Source: Begonia masoniana
Taxonomy: Eukaryota; Streptophyta; Magnoliopsida; Cucurbitales; Begoniaceae
DNA: 64,000 nucleotides
Assembly (NCBI GenBank): GCA_022432975.1
Contig: CM039510.1
Coordinates: 31,217,023 to 31,281,022 of the forward strand
Direction of reading: 5' to 3'
In this document: positions 11,769 through 23,787 of the stretch, in pieces
How positions within the stretch are numbered: the stretch's first letter is position 1
Layout: the number at the start of each line of letters is the position of its first letter
Notes under the pieces: model-generated
The model's database searches: none
What the model saw: the letters and a program-made list of their open reading frames with translations, nothing else
Told to the model about the DNA's origin: nothing
Position numbers and translations under genes: made by a program

Positions 11769-13068
11769 TGTAACACCCAACATTTTGTCCACGTAATTGT
11801 CCCTAAATTTATTTGAATGGAAGAAATTCGCTAGTAATGTGGTGAATATTTTATTGGAATTGGGACGCTGAGAATATTAAGGGTTTAAGAAAAATGGGAC
11901 AAAAAGGAGAAAGTGAAACGCCCAGAATTTCGGTATTCCGTCTATTAAGGTTAAATTCGTAAATAAGTGAATTTAAGGCCATTTTGTGAGTGGGAAGTTT
12001 CGTTAGAACCCTATAATTTAATTGGATGTTTAGTGGAAAAAGTGAATTTTGGAGAAAACGAAATCGACGAACTAAATAGCAAATTAGTTAGAAATCAATA
12101 GAGGGGCAAATTAGGAAGACAATTAAGGTAGTTTGGAGGGAGCCAATGGGTGCTTGACACTTGTCTAAGCTTGTTGAAGAAGTCAAGCCTTCTCTCCCCC
12201 TCTTCCTCTCTTCTCTTCTTTTCCACGTGAAGCCTTCACATTTTCACTCCCTCCCTGCTTCATTTTTTCACGCGAGAATCAGACAACGAGCCTCACGACC
12301 CTGACGGTTTTCCAGCTCCTCTCCTCTGATTTTCCACCGATTTCTCTCAACTTCTTCGTAAAAGGTAATCCTCTACGTTAATTAGCGAGTTTAGATTAGT
12401 TATTCGCCTATTTCGTTGAAGTTTTAACGTTAGGGTTTTTGGAGAAAAATTTGTCGTTTTTACACGAAAACGTGCTGGAACATTATCTAAGTTTGAATGG
12501 ACAAACTAAGGAAAAGCTAAGCTATTTGAATGGAGCTCGAGCGCGTTCCACTTAGGTTACTAGTTAGCGTGTTTGTAACGTGATTCATGGTGATTATGTG
12601 CATTGTAGGTTCGTGACTCGTCAAGGGAAGTACGTTCGAGGCTTACAATCTCTACGGACGCCAGGTAAGTTCATGCGTATAAGTTGGCCCTTAAGGCCCT
12701 ACATCACGGAGGTACTAGGTTTTTGGTTGTCAGGTAGTTAAGTCGTAGGTTACGTTCTAAGTTAAATGTGTTTTGCTTTATGTCTTGCTTTGATATCATG
12801 TCGCATGTTTATATTACATTTAAGCACTGTATATGTTCATGCATACACGTTTTCTTGAAAGTCATACAAATATTTTATGCACGTAATTTGAAGTTAAGAA
12901 AGATAAAATATGAATGTAATGTACGGTTAAGTGTGAGACGGGGACTGACATCCTCTTATGTACTCATGTTATATATACTATGTACTCTTGTTATGTACAA
13001 CTGTTATGTCTTGTTGTGACTTGTATGTATGTGCGTCAGTTCCTCTATAAGCCTCACTTATACCCCTG
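11769..13068 (+). mobile_element. Left part of the outer solo LTR, family A
   Basis: It starts TGTAACACCCAAC directly after the target duplication TATAT (11764-11768). It carries the pyrimidine-rich block (12190-12290), donor CAG|GTAAGT at 12662-12670 and the CCCTTAAGGCCC block. It stops mid-LTR at the CCCTG duplication caused by the Cassandra-like insertion, and continues at 33279. Confidence 0.88.
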
Positions 13069-13151
13069 TGTAACGACCCCTTATCCCAGCAAGATATTGT
13101 CCGCTCTGGGGATTGGGCCGCAGCCCAATATCCTCCCCTCACGGCTTTATT

Positions 13152-13232
13152 TGGCGAGAACTTCCCAAAAGGTCACCCAACCTGGGATTGCTCTCGCCGA
13201 AGAACTTTTAACTTCGGAGTTCTTATGGGATC
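13152..13232 (-). other. 5S rRNA-derived segment in Cassandra-like LTR 1
   Basis: On the minus strand it reads GGATCCCATAAGAACTCCGA, then AGTTAAAAGTGCTTCGG and GGTTGGGTGACC, matching the box A to box C region of plant 5S rRNA with changes. The 5' and 3' stem strands of 5S are missing, so this is not a 5S gene. It may still act as an internal Pol III promoter, as proposed for Cassandra. Confidence 0.85.
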
Positions 13233-13599
13233 CATTGTCAATCGTGCTCCAAAACGCGTCTTACTATGTTGGGAGGGTCTCTTTACATATGTTTCATTTC
13301 CACATACTTCTCCAAGCAATGTGAGATTGTGACGACCCCCTTTTTACGACCCGTCACCTTCCGGTTCGCCCGTGCGGACGTACCGCCATCCGGGTTCCAG
13401 TTCGTGCAGCCATGGTACACATACTTACACATCCGGGTCATGACAATCACCCCCCTCGGGGGCCCAACGTCCTCGTTGGCCAAATTTTCAGTTGGGTACA
13501 GGCTCTGATACCATTTGTAACGACCCCGATTCCCAGCAAGATATTGTCCGCTCTGGGAATTGGGCCGTAGCACAATATCCTCCCCTCACGGCTTTGTTT

Positions 13600-13680
13600 G
13601 GCGAGAACTTCCCGGAAGGTCACCCAACCTGGGATTGCTCTCGTCGAAGCACTTTTAACTTCGGAGTTCTTATGAGATCC
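13600..13680 (-). other. 5S rRNA-derived segment in Cassandra-like LTR 2
   Basis: This is the second copy of the 5S-like block, about 448 bp from the first. It has small changes, for example GAGATCC where the others have GGGATCC on the plus strand. Confidence 0.8.
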
Positions 13681-14047
13681 GTTGCCAATCGTACTCCAAA
13701 ACGCGTCTTGCTATGTTGGAAGGGTCTCTTTACATATGTTTCATTTCCACATACTTCCCCAACCGATGTGGGATTGTGACGACCCCCTTTTTACGACCTG
13801 TCACCTTCCAGTTCGCCCGCGCGGATGTACCGCCATCCGGGTTCCGGTTCGTGCAGCCATCGTACCTATACGTGCATATTCAAGTCATCAGAATCACCCC
13901 CCCTCGGGGGCCCAACGTCCTCGTTGGCCACATTTCCGGTTGGGTACAGGCTCTGATACCAGTTGTAACGACCCTTTATCCCAGCAAGATATTGTCCGCT
14001 CTGGGGATTGGGCCGCAGCCCAATATCCTCCCCTCACAGCTTTGTTT

Positions 14048-14130
14048 GGCGAGAACTTCCCAGAAGGTCACCCAACCAGGGATTGCTCTCGCCGAAGCAC
14101 TTTTAAGTTCGGAGTTCTTATGGGATCCGT
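14048..14130 (-). other. 5S rRNA-derived segment in Cassandra-like LTR 3
   Basis: This is the third copy of the 5S-like block. It lies just upstream of the point where the Tekay-like element inserted. Confidence 0.8.
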
Positions 14131-14251
14131 TGTCAATCGTGCTCCAAAACGCGTCTTACTATGTTGGGAGGGTCTATTTACATATGTTTCATTTCCACAT
14201 ACTTCTCGAAGCGATGTGGGATTGTGACGACCCCCTTTTTACGACCCGTCA

Positions 14252-16869
14252 TAGGACGAGCCTAACACTATATCCAATTTGCCGTACTATATATTTTTGT
14301 TTTATCTTTATATCCTAAATAAATCTCGTACGTGTGAGCGGAATTAAAACTTTTTAAATCGGAATCAGAATTTGTTTAGAAAATAGGTTTGAACAAATCT
14401 TAAAACAAATTAAATAAAAGATTAAAACCATTAAAATTATTAACTAATTAAAATAAAACTAATTAAAACCAATTTAATCATCGGCGGAGGCTTCGAGGGC
14501 ATAAGGGACAATTTGTCCCAAAATGCCTCGGGCGATCGATCGCCCAAATCGGGCGATCGATCGCCACAGGCGATCACTGCCAGGCGATTAGTCGACTGGC
14601 AGATCGACCCTCTGGCGATTCGCCTCGACGCCAAGCGATCACCTAGCGATCGCTCGGCAACTTCTCTGGAAAATCCGGAGAAGTTAACAATCAGGGGGGC
14701 GAACGATCGCCCCTCTGGCGATCGTTCGGCAGCCCCTCTGGGATCGCACTTCCCAGAGGGCTCGCCGCGCCCCCCCCCCCCCTCCCCACCCCACCCCCCT
14801 TTTTTCTCTCTTCCTTCTCACTTCCTGCATAACACTTCGAAACACACACTAAAAATTAAACACTCCCCAATATTTCTTTCAACAATTGCCTCAAACATCT
14901 CATAATTTCATCTATTTCTCATTTAACCAATCACTCTAAAAAAAACGTCTCTAAACACATTTAAATCATAACCCAATTTCATAAAAACAATTTGCGTGGA
15001 TACGTTTAAAACCTAGACAAATCTTCCTATTTTGAAAATCAAACAACAGATTATAAAAATCAATTTTCTAAACATTTCAAACATAATACGTAAATCTATC
15101 CAGACCCAAACAACCTAAAGTGTATCTATACAGCCATTAACCCAAAATATCACCAAAACTCTCAAAACATCTAACCATGAGTCCCACGGGTCAAAATGAG
15201 CCTCGACTGCGCCAACGCACTCCCGCGACCATCCTTCGTCAACCGCATCACTCCTCAGGTGGAGGGACCTCTTCCTCACCTATGTCGAAGTCACCTGCAC
15301 TATACAGACACCTATGAGATAAAAATCTCAGCAAGTTCTCATAAATGTAAATGCATGCTGTGCATATGAGTTCAGAAATCATGCAGCATTTTCTATATCT
15401 TTACTCTGTGGGTGTCACCGAGATCTCAGCCTCCTAACCGGAGAGAGCACATCCAGCGATCAGACTACTCTCTCCAGCTAGAAGAGGGGGGTACACGCTT
15501 ACAATGCGTACAGCCATGCCTGAGCCCCATCTCGCGTGACTTATAACTGTATGAGTATGTGTTAAATGCGGTATTGTGACAGACCCCTTCGTGCCTACAC
15601 AATAGATCAATAGCCCCTCTCCAGGCCGCGTTACCATTTTCTTTAAAACATCGTGCGGAAATTCATTTTCTATATTCTTTCAAAACACGTGATGCATGAA
15701 CAGTTCAATATGACATAAAGTAAACATACATGATTTGTACCATCAAGACAATAAAGTAATTAAAAGCATAACCTATACAGAACTAATCCTAACTACCCAA
15801 CCAAAACAATTTAAACATACGTATCTCCAGAATTCCTCGAGACGACTTCGAAGTACGGTGTAGGCCAATCGGCCAAAGAAGATCACGAGAACTTACCTCG
15901 TGCACGCTGCAATCCAAGCTCCATCCACGAGCGTTGTTTACCTAAGCAATTTCACAATATTATTGTTAAAACGAGCTTAAACCGTTAAATGTCCAAATTT
16001 AACGAAACCTTGATTAAGGACATTCCTTAAAGCTCTAATTTGATTCACTAACGCATTTTAGCGAACATTTCACATTCTATATTTCGATACTTCAATTAAC
16101 GAGCATTTTCCACAAACTCGAAAATCCTAAAACTTTAACATTCTCACAAATCAATCTAACTACGTCCAATAACGTTCAATACGTTCACTATATCCTTAAT
16201 CTCGATAAACCTATCAATCTCGAACCATAAATCACGTTTTTTACAAACCCTAAACGAAACCCTAATCGTTTTTAACTCCGTAAAATCAAACAATAAGCTT
16301 CGAAAGCTTTAGAATCATACCTAGAGCTGCAAGAGGAGGAAGATACGTGAAGAAAACGGGACGATCGGAGAGCTTGATCGTCGGAAATGGAGGACGCGTG
16401 AGGGAATCGCCGTAGGAGAGGATTTCGTAGGGAAGAATAAAAGTGGCGTGGAGATGAAGAAGAAAGTGGTTTTTAATTAAAATTTAACTTGACAATTTAC
16501 CATTTTGCCCTTCCTTTGTTTTCTATTTGTTTCGTCCTTCGTTTCGTTAATTAGCTAACGATTCGATTTCTCCAAACTCTCCTATTTCACCAATAACTTC
16601 AGCTTATTACTAGGGTTCCATTAACACTGTCCGTTTGCAAAACGGACCCCATTTACTATTTTTACTAAAACGTCCTTCATATTACGAGAAACGTAATTAC
16701 TCGAAATATAGCGTTATTACTCCAAAAATTCTCGTAAATTTCTTAAAATTCCTATTACTCGTTAAGATCGTAATAACACTTTCTTTTCGTAGAACGAGCT
16801 TGATTTGACATATTTACAAAAATGCCATTAATACTAAAATATTAATATTCTGTACAACCGGGTATTACA
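14252..16869 (-). repeat. 3' LTR of Tekay-like element 1
   Basis: It is 2618 bp. It carries about 130 bp near 14524-14650, rich in GCGATCGATCGC palindromes, that the partner LTR lacks. The donor-like ACTTAC complement is at 15891-15896 and the acceptor-like site near 15312. A C-rich run (14769-14790) follows the palindromes. Confidence 0.9.
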
Positions 16870-16885
16870 ATCCATCCACCTTATT
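16870..16885 (-). other. Polypurine tract of Tekay-like element 1
   Basis: The minus strand reads AATAAGGTGGATGGAT immediately before the TGTAATACCC start of the 3' LTR, the expected site for second-strand priming. Confidence 0.6.
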
Positions 16886-16909
16886 TAAACTTTTGTCCTC
16901 AAAATTTAC

Positions 16910-19900
16910 TTATACAAACAACTCAGGATACTTAGCCATCATATCCTACTGTCGCTCCCAAGTAGCCTCTTCTACCTCGTGGTTCCGCCATAAGACTTTG
17001 ATTAGCGGAATCTCTTTGTTGCACAAAACTTTGATGGAAGTCTCCAAAATACGCACCGGCCTCTCCTCATAAGTCAAGGTAGGCTGTACCTCGATCTCTG
17101 TAGCTTCCACGATATGCGACGGATCGCGCAAACATTTCCGAAGCATAGACACATGAAACACGTCATGGATACCCTCCATAGAAGCTGGAAGCTCTAATCT
17201 ATACGCCATCTTTCCGATCCTCTTCAGAATAGGAAAGGGCCCCACATATCGAAGGTTTAACTTGCCCTTTCTTCTGAATCTCATGACGCCTTTAAACGGA
17301 GAAACCTTAAGATACACCTCATCACCTTCTTCGAACTCTAACTCTCTCCGTCTCGTGTCTGCTTAGCTCTTCTGCCTGCTCTGAGCTACCTCAATACACT
17401 GTCGGATAATGGCAATCTTCTCTACCATTTGATGTAGAATCTCAGAACCAACGATGCTGGCCTCACCAACCTCGTCCCAATATAACGGAGACCTACACTT
17501 CCGACCATACAGCGCCTCATACGGAGCCATGCCAATCGTAGCCTGGAAGCTGTTGTTGTACGAGAACTCAACTAGAGGCAAATATTGGCTCCACGAGCCC
17601 TGAAACTCCAACACACAAGCTCTGAGCATATCCTCAAGAATCTGATTAGTCCTCTCTGTCTGTCCATCAGTCTAAGGATGAAATGCCGTGCTGAAATTAA
17701 GCTGAGTCCCCATAGCTTTATGCAGGCTCTTCCAGAACTTCGACGTAAATCTCGGATCACGATCTGAGACTATAGAAACTGGCACTCCATGCAGTCTAAC
17801 AATCTCCTGCACGTAAAGCTCGGCGAGCTGATCCATAGAAGATGCCATCCTCATAGATAATAAGTGGGTCAACTTTGTCAATCGGTCCACGATCACCCAA
17901 ACACCATCATGGCCCTTCGTCATCCTCGGGAGCCCCACAATAAAATCCATGGAGATCTGCTCCCATTTCCACTCCGGAATCGGCAGTGGCAATAACGTTC
18001 CGGCCGGCCTCTGGTGTTCTGCTTTCACCTGTTGACAGACTAGACAGGTTTCAACGTACTTAGCGACCTCTCTCTTCATATTTGGCCACCAGAAATGTTG
18101 CTTCAAATCCCGGTACATCTTAGTACTTCCCGGGTGCACGGAATATGCCGAAGAATGTGCCTCGGCCAATATCTCCTTCTTCAGATCCTCGTCGTTAGGC
18201 ATGTACCACCTATGCCTGAACTTTAAAACACCATCATCTGATAAGTGGAAATCCGACGAGTCACCCAACGTCATACTCGATCGAAGCTCCTCATACTCAG
18301 TATCATTTTGCTGAGCTTCGCGTATCCTATCCAGAATAGTTGGTCTGAGAGAAATGTTGGTGAGTATACTGGACAACTCTGCCACTATCTCCACATCAAA
18401 CCTCTCGATCTCAGACCGCAGTGTAACTGACATCGCTGCCAGTGAAGGATGGCTCGTAGAAGGCACTCTACTCAAAGCATCAGCAACCTTATTCGCCTTT
18501 CCTGGATGATACTTGATATCAAAATCATAATCCTTGACGAACTCGAGCCATCGTCTCTGTCGCATATTCAGCTCCTTCTGCGTAAATAAATACTTCAAGC
18601 TTTTGTGGTCGGAAAATATCTCGCACTGCTGCCCATATAAATAATGTCTCCAAATTTTCAGTGCGAAGACCACAGCTGCTAACTCCAGATCATGCGTAGG
18701 ATAATTCTGTTAGTACGGCTTTAACTGCCGAGAAGCATACGCGATGACTTTCCCTTCCTGCATAAGCACGCATCCGAGCCCAACTCCAGACGCATCACAA
18801 TAAATACTGAACTTATTACCTTCAACAGGTAACGTCAATACTGGAGCGGTGGTCAATCTCTGTTTTAACTCCATAAAACTGCTGTCACAAGCAGCCGACC
18901 ATATAAATCTCTCGTTCTTCCAAGTCAATCGTGAAAGAGGAAGTGCGATCTTTGAAAATCCCTCTATGAACTTCCGATAATAGCCGGCTAATCAGAGAAA
19001 TCCGCGCACCTCTCGTACGTTCTTCGGTTGTGGCCAATCTCTGACCGCCTGAATTTTGCTCGGATCCACAGAAACCCCTTCTTCTGATATAATGTGGCCA
19101 AGGAAACTGACCCAATCCAGCCAGAACTCGCACTTAGAGAACTTCGGATACAACTGGTGCTGGCATAGAATCCTTAAAACTATTCTCAAGTGCTCCTCGT
19201 GTTCTTCCTTCGTCTTTGAATATATATCAGAATGTCGTCGATGAAAACGACAACAAGCAGGTCCAAATACTCCTTGAAGACTCGGTTCATTAGATCCATA
19301 AATGCTGCAGGGGCATTAGTAAGTCCGAATGACATAACTAGGAACTCATAATGCCCATACCTCGTTCGGAATGCCGTTTTCTGCACATCTTCCTTCCGAA
19401 CCTTCAACTGATAGTAACCCGAGCGTAAATCAATCCTCGAAAATACTCGAGCACCTTGCAGCTGATCGAATAAATCGTCAATCCGAGGCAGCGGATACTT
19501 ATTCTTTATCGTAAGCTTATTCAGCTCCCTGTAGTCTACACACATTCTGAGGGTCCCGTCTTTCTTTTTGACGAACAAAACGGGAGCACCCCAAGGTGAA
19601 ACACTGGGTCGGATGAAACCCTTGTCTAGTAACTCCTCCAACTGAGATTTCAACTCTTTCAACTCAGCAGGCGCCAATCTATATGCATTCTTCGATACTG
19701 GCGCCGAACTAGGGTAAACATCTATGACAAATTCAATATCCCTGTCTGGTGGTAAACCAGGGAGATCATCAAGGAAGATTTCAGAGAATTCTCTGACTAT
19801 ATGAATGTCGCTAGGCTTTACTTCGTTGAGCAAATGAGTATCAATTACTGAGGCCAAATAAATAGAGCACGCACCTTTAAATTGCTCGTTGACCTTCACA

Positions 19901-20579
19901 GAATAAGAAATAGGCGATCCACTCAATCGGTTCATCGCCTGATAAGAAAACTCGGCTTTACCCGGGGGTCGTAAGGTGACAATCCCGGATCGACAGTCGA
20001 TGGTGGCGAAGTGCTATGAGAGCCAGTCCATCCCTAAGATAAGATCATACCGCTCTATGCTCATAACTATCAAACAAGCATAAAGGGTAATATCCCCCAT
20101 TGAGATGACATTGCCCTGGAGAATACGTTCTGACTGCATAAACTCTCCAGAAGGCAACATCACTCGATACTCGACCCCAGCTAACTCAGACTATAGTCCC
20201 AATCTAGTTATGCATGCAGTCGATACGAAGGAGTGCGTAGCTCCGGTATCCATCAAAGTAAATACTGTGGTACCCATAATCAGAATAGTACCTGCTATCA
20301 CAGAAGGATGAGCCTCGTCGTCAACATCACCAGGCTCAATGAATGCGAAAATCCTCGGCATAATCCTCCTCTGATCACTACCTGACTGATCTCGGCCGGG
20401 CTTAGGACAATCTCTGACGAAATGGCCCGCGTCTCCACAACGATAGCACACATTCATGCCCATTCTGCACTGGCCGGTGTGCTCCTTCAGACACTTAGGG
20501 TAAATAGGTATCTGAGAAGCCCCATGTACTTGCTTCTCTTTTCCTCGATCATTGCCCCCTTCCAAAGGCCTTTCAACCC
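16910..20579 (-). pseudogene. Tekay-like gag 3' end and pol polyprotein, lightly broken
   Basis: Minus strand, from right to left. Zinc knuckle CYRCGDAGHFVRDC at about 20420-20461, with the preceding knuckle having Y for its first C. Protease FTLMDTGATHSFVS near 20240. RT with the catalytic FIDDILIY near 19220-19245. RNase H with CDASGVGLG and [10 protein letters not shown]. Integrase with the zinc region [12 protein letters not shown] and core [12 protein letters not shown]...SDRDPRF. A chromodomain-type tail (LIKVLWRNHEVEEATWE) ends at TAA 16910-16912. In-frame stops include sites near 20191, 18989, 18707, 17669, 17360 and 16946, and a frameshift lies near 19190. An intact product would copy and integrate the element; the chromodomain is thought to guide it to heterochromatin. 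Confidence 0.92.
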
Positions 20580-21116
20580 CTCTCTGTGACGACCCCAACC
20601 CGATCAGGGCCGCCACGGACTTGCGTGACATAACCATTACCTAAGCCCTCGTATTTTCTCGAAATTAACTTTTTCATTTTTACTTAACACTTTAAAAGAA
20701 AACGGACTTAGACAATTGACCCACCTCTAACAACCTGGAGGGACTAACTTTGACTTAAACATTAAACATTTGAGCGTAAAACATTTCGACTTTTAAAACT
20801 AGACTAAAACCATTAATGACTTAAACCAATTGACAATTAAAGTAAGATCAATTAAAACAAAACGCTCATACGTCGATCATCAAAACACGACACTAATATT
20901 ACCTATAATTTCGAAAGACTCAAGAAAACAAACTGCGTGGATTGCTCTAAAAATCGAGCACATCCTTACCTGTTTTAAAATAACCCAAACAGTTCCAGTA
21001 TATTTCTAAAATTAAGAATCCACATTCTAAACATTCTACTTCCACTACATGTACATCATCACTTGACTTTTCATACATTTTTTCTATCAAAACATTTAAT
21101 CCATATACTTAAACTT

Positions 21117-21615
21117 GAGAAACATTCATTTAGTCCCGTGAGAAACATTCATTTAGTCCCGTGAGAAACATTCATTTAGTCCCGTGAGAAACATTCATTT
21201 AGTCCCGTGAGAAACATTCATTTAGTCCCGTGAGAAACATTCATTTAGTCCCGTGAGAAACATTCATTTAGTCCCGTGAGAAACATTCATTTAGTCCCGT
21301 GAGAAACATTCATTTAGTCCCGTGAGAAACATACATCATTCCCGTGAGAAACATTCATTTAGTCCCGTGAGAAACATACATCATTCCCGTGAGAAACATA
21401 CATCATTCCCGTGAGAAACATTCATTTAGTCCCGTGAGAAACATTCATTTAGTCCCGTGAGAAACATACATCATTCCCGTGAGAAACATTCATTTAGTCC
21501 CGTGAGAAACATTCATTTAGTCCCGTGAGAAACATTCATTTAGTCCCGTGAGAAACATTCATTTAGTCCCGTGAGAAACATTCATTTAGTCCCGTGAGAA
21601 ACATTCATTTAGTCC
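21117..21615 (+). repeat. 23-bp minisatellite array in one LTR
   Basis: About 21 tandem units of 23 bp begin GAGAAACATTCATTTAG. They are interspersed with a 22-bp variant in which the middle reads ACATCATTC. The two variants alternate in runs, suggesting unequal exchange or replication slippage. It resembles a repeat-spacer array only superficially, since there are no unique spacers. Confidence 0.92.
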
Positions 21616-21936
21616 TTCATACTTTCACAAACAAAACCTACACGTAGACCTACTAACCAACAAAACTAACTCACATCAATTGCCACCAAAACAGTTCGGG
21701 GCACACCATCGGATCGTCAAGCCAAGCCAAAACACACCCCGTCGCCACGAGCACCATCCGTCGACCACCTGTTCTTTGTCATCAAGAGAAACTCTCGCTT
21801 TCGCACCTGTCACCTACATCATGCAACATATACATTAAGCCTAATGCTTAGTAAGAGAATGCACTAAACATAACATTGACATATATGCATGACATTATTA
21901 AAACAGTTTCGTTTCATTTCGTAAAACCTTTTTCTT

Positions 21937-22110
21937 GTCCCGTGAAAAACATTCATTTAGTCCCGTGAGAAACATTCATTTAGTCCCGTGAGAAACATTC
22001 ATTTAGTCCCGTGAGAAACATACAGTCAGGCCCATGAGAAGCATACACGTGAGAATCATACAACATTCCCGTGAGAAACATACATCATTCCCGTGAGAAA
22101 CATACATCAT
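21937..22110 (+). repeat. Second minisatellite block of the same unit type
   Basis: Seven or so units use the same GAGAAACAT core, ending in ACATACATCATTC variants. The block is also present in the partner LTR at 27896-28072 with a slightly different copy number. It lies inside the intron-like module. Confidence 0.85.
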
Positions 22111-23451
22111 TCACTTGATCGTTCTTTACTTCAACGTTTCACATATCATCTTTAAATCATTATCGTTCAATTCATCGTGAAAACATGCTCGTAAATAGTT
22201 CGTATGCACCTTTTATAAAACATGATGCATGAGGAGTTCACATATGACATATTCATAAACATACATAGACATGCTTTAATCACTACGAACCTATCAAACA
22301 ACTATTAACTAATAACCTAGGCTACCCGACACTTCAAGATCCCACAATCAGAAAATCATCATCAAAACAGAAAAACCTAACGTTGACACGATGTAGGGCC
22401 TTAAGGGCCGGAAACCTAACATTCACTTACCTGGCGTCCGTAGCAAGCCGTGCACCGTCCAAAAGCCGTGTCCACCTAAGGCATTTCATAAATAAAGGAC
22501 ATTAAAATCGACCCTAAATAAACGAATCTCAAACTTAAACTAAGCTCCATGCTAAAGCAATTTCTCCTAAACTTTTTATTTTCTCCATTCGGGCATTTCA
22601 TCGAGCACGTGGTGCTCACAATTTACTTAACCTCCATTAATGGTTTTCCAATAATCTCCAATATTCAAACTTTAACCTAAATCCACCAATAATCATCAAT
22701 TCATTTAATCTACCTAAATAACGACAAGTGTATTCACTAATAAGCATAAAAGCATAATATCATCAATTTCTAACTAAAACTTAATTAAACGGCCATTAAT
22801 TTGGGTTCGATAAAAACCGACCCAAAACTTCAAACGCGCGTAACTTTTGCGTCGGTTATCGGAATCGAACGATTCCAGCGGCCACGTACTCCTCTAATAA
22901 CCTATTTTAATCTGCCAAAAGGAATTTTAAAACAAACGACTGTAACTAGGTCAATTATTGCAAAACCCGATTCTGCCCTTTTTCAGAAAATTCCCCTTTT
23001 TCGATTTTTCATCAAATTCCACTCATTTCCTCCTAAATCGACAACATATACCCTCAATTAGAATAATCTAACCCAAAATCGAAGCTACACTCACCAAAAC
23101 CGAAGTGCCCTAAATCGGGCTTCACTGATTTTCGCCCAAATTGGGCATTCCACGGCCAAGCAATTATTGCCAGCCTACTAACCGACAATCTCAGGCCAAA
23201 ATCGCCCAAAAACGGCCGGCGATCGGAGCTCAATCGAGCTCGCCACCCACGGCCATAAACCGAACCGAAAACAGAGGAGAAAACCGAGCTTACCGTCGGT
23301 TCGTGCGCGGAGACAGGCCGGAAACCGCACGTCGCCGTCGTCTGGCCGGAGAGGGTCGGAAGTCGCCGGCGTTCGTCGATCGTCGCCTCCCTCGTCGCTT
23401 CTGTTCTTCGCTCGCGGAGCTCGGGCTCGAGCTCGAAGGCCATTCTGTTGT

Positions 23452-23510
23452 TTTATATTATTATTATTATTATTATTATTAATAATAATAATAATAATAA
23501 TAAAACAATA
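23452..23510 (+). repeat. TTA/AAT microsatellite
   Basis: A TTA run changes to an AAT run, forming a self-complementary stretch. The partner LTR has the equivalent at 29432-29485. Confidence 0.85.
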
Positions 23511-23745
23511 ATAAAACTAACCATTAATTAATCCTCATTTACCGTGTTTCCGACCATTTCGAATTTCACTAAATCTCATTATTAAATTGTAACCCACGGC
23601 TTACTTTCACTGGAAGTGCCCGAATCTAAATTAATTAACCAATTAGGTTAACCAAATTTATTCACTTTTCTTTTAAATTACTTAAAACAATTATTTATTA
23701 AATAATTACCTTATCATTTTATTTTTCTCTCAAAAATCCCGGGCG

Positions 23746-23787
23746 TTACATCCTTCCCTCCTTAATTGGAATTTTGTCCCCAAAATT
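23746..23787 (-). pseudogene. Polyprotein tail and polypurine tract of the gag-only element
   Basis: The minus strand encodes NFGDKIPIKEGRM and a TAA that overlaps the LTR start. The purine run AAGGAGGGAAGGA within it serves as the polypurine tract. This tail shows that the element descends from a full gypsy element even though pol is not recognisable. Confidence 0.7.

Larger units (their letters stand above)
20585..23750 (-). repeat. 3' LTR of the gag-only element, with expanded minisatellite
   Basis: It is 3166 bp, about 467 bp longer than its partner. The difference is a 23-bp tandem array at 21117-21615 that the partner lacks. Otherwise the two copies align closely throughout. The donor-like ACTTAC complement is at 22425-22430 and the acceptor-like site at 21814-21815. 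Confidence 0.9.

Noticed and set aside
13152..14130. Possible 5S rRNA genes (three minus-strand blocks; also two at 53473-54028)
   Set aside because: Only the central part of 5S is present and it sits inside TRIM LTRs with TG...CA ends and target duplications; the terminal stem of a real 5S gene is missing.
13280..14318. Open frames of 80-200 codons on the plus strand with repeated CFISTYF and SQQDIVRSG motifs, mirrored at 53195-54169 on the minus strand
   Set aside because: They are antisense readings of Cassandra-like LTRs and repeat with the LTR period.
21117..21615. CRISPR-like array of regular 23-bp repeats
   Set aside because: Units are contiguous with no unique spacers, and the array lies in a plant LTR; it is a minisatellite.
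22801..23482. Frames starting MGSIKTDPKLQT and MAFELEPELRER, repeated at 28759-29512
   Set aside because: They occur in both LTRs of the gag-only element at the same place and have no known domain; likely chance frames in the LTR promoter region.
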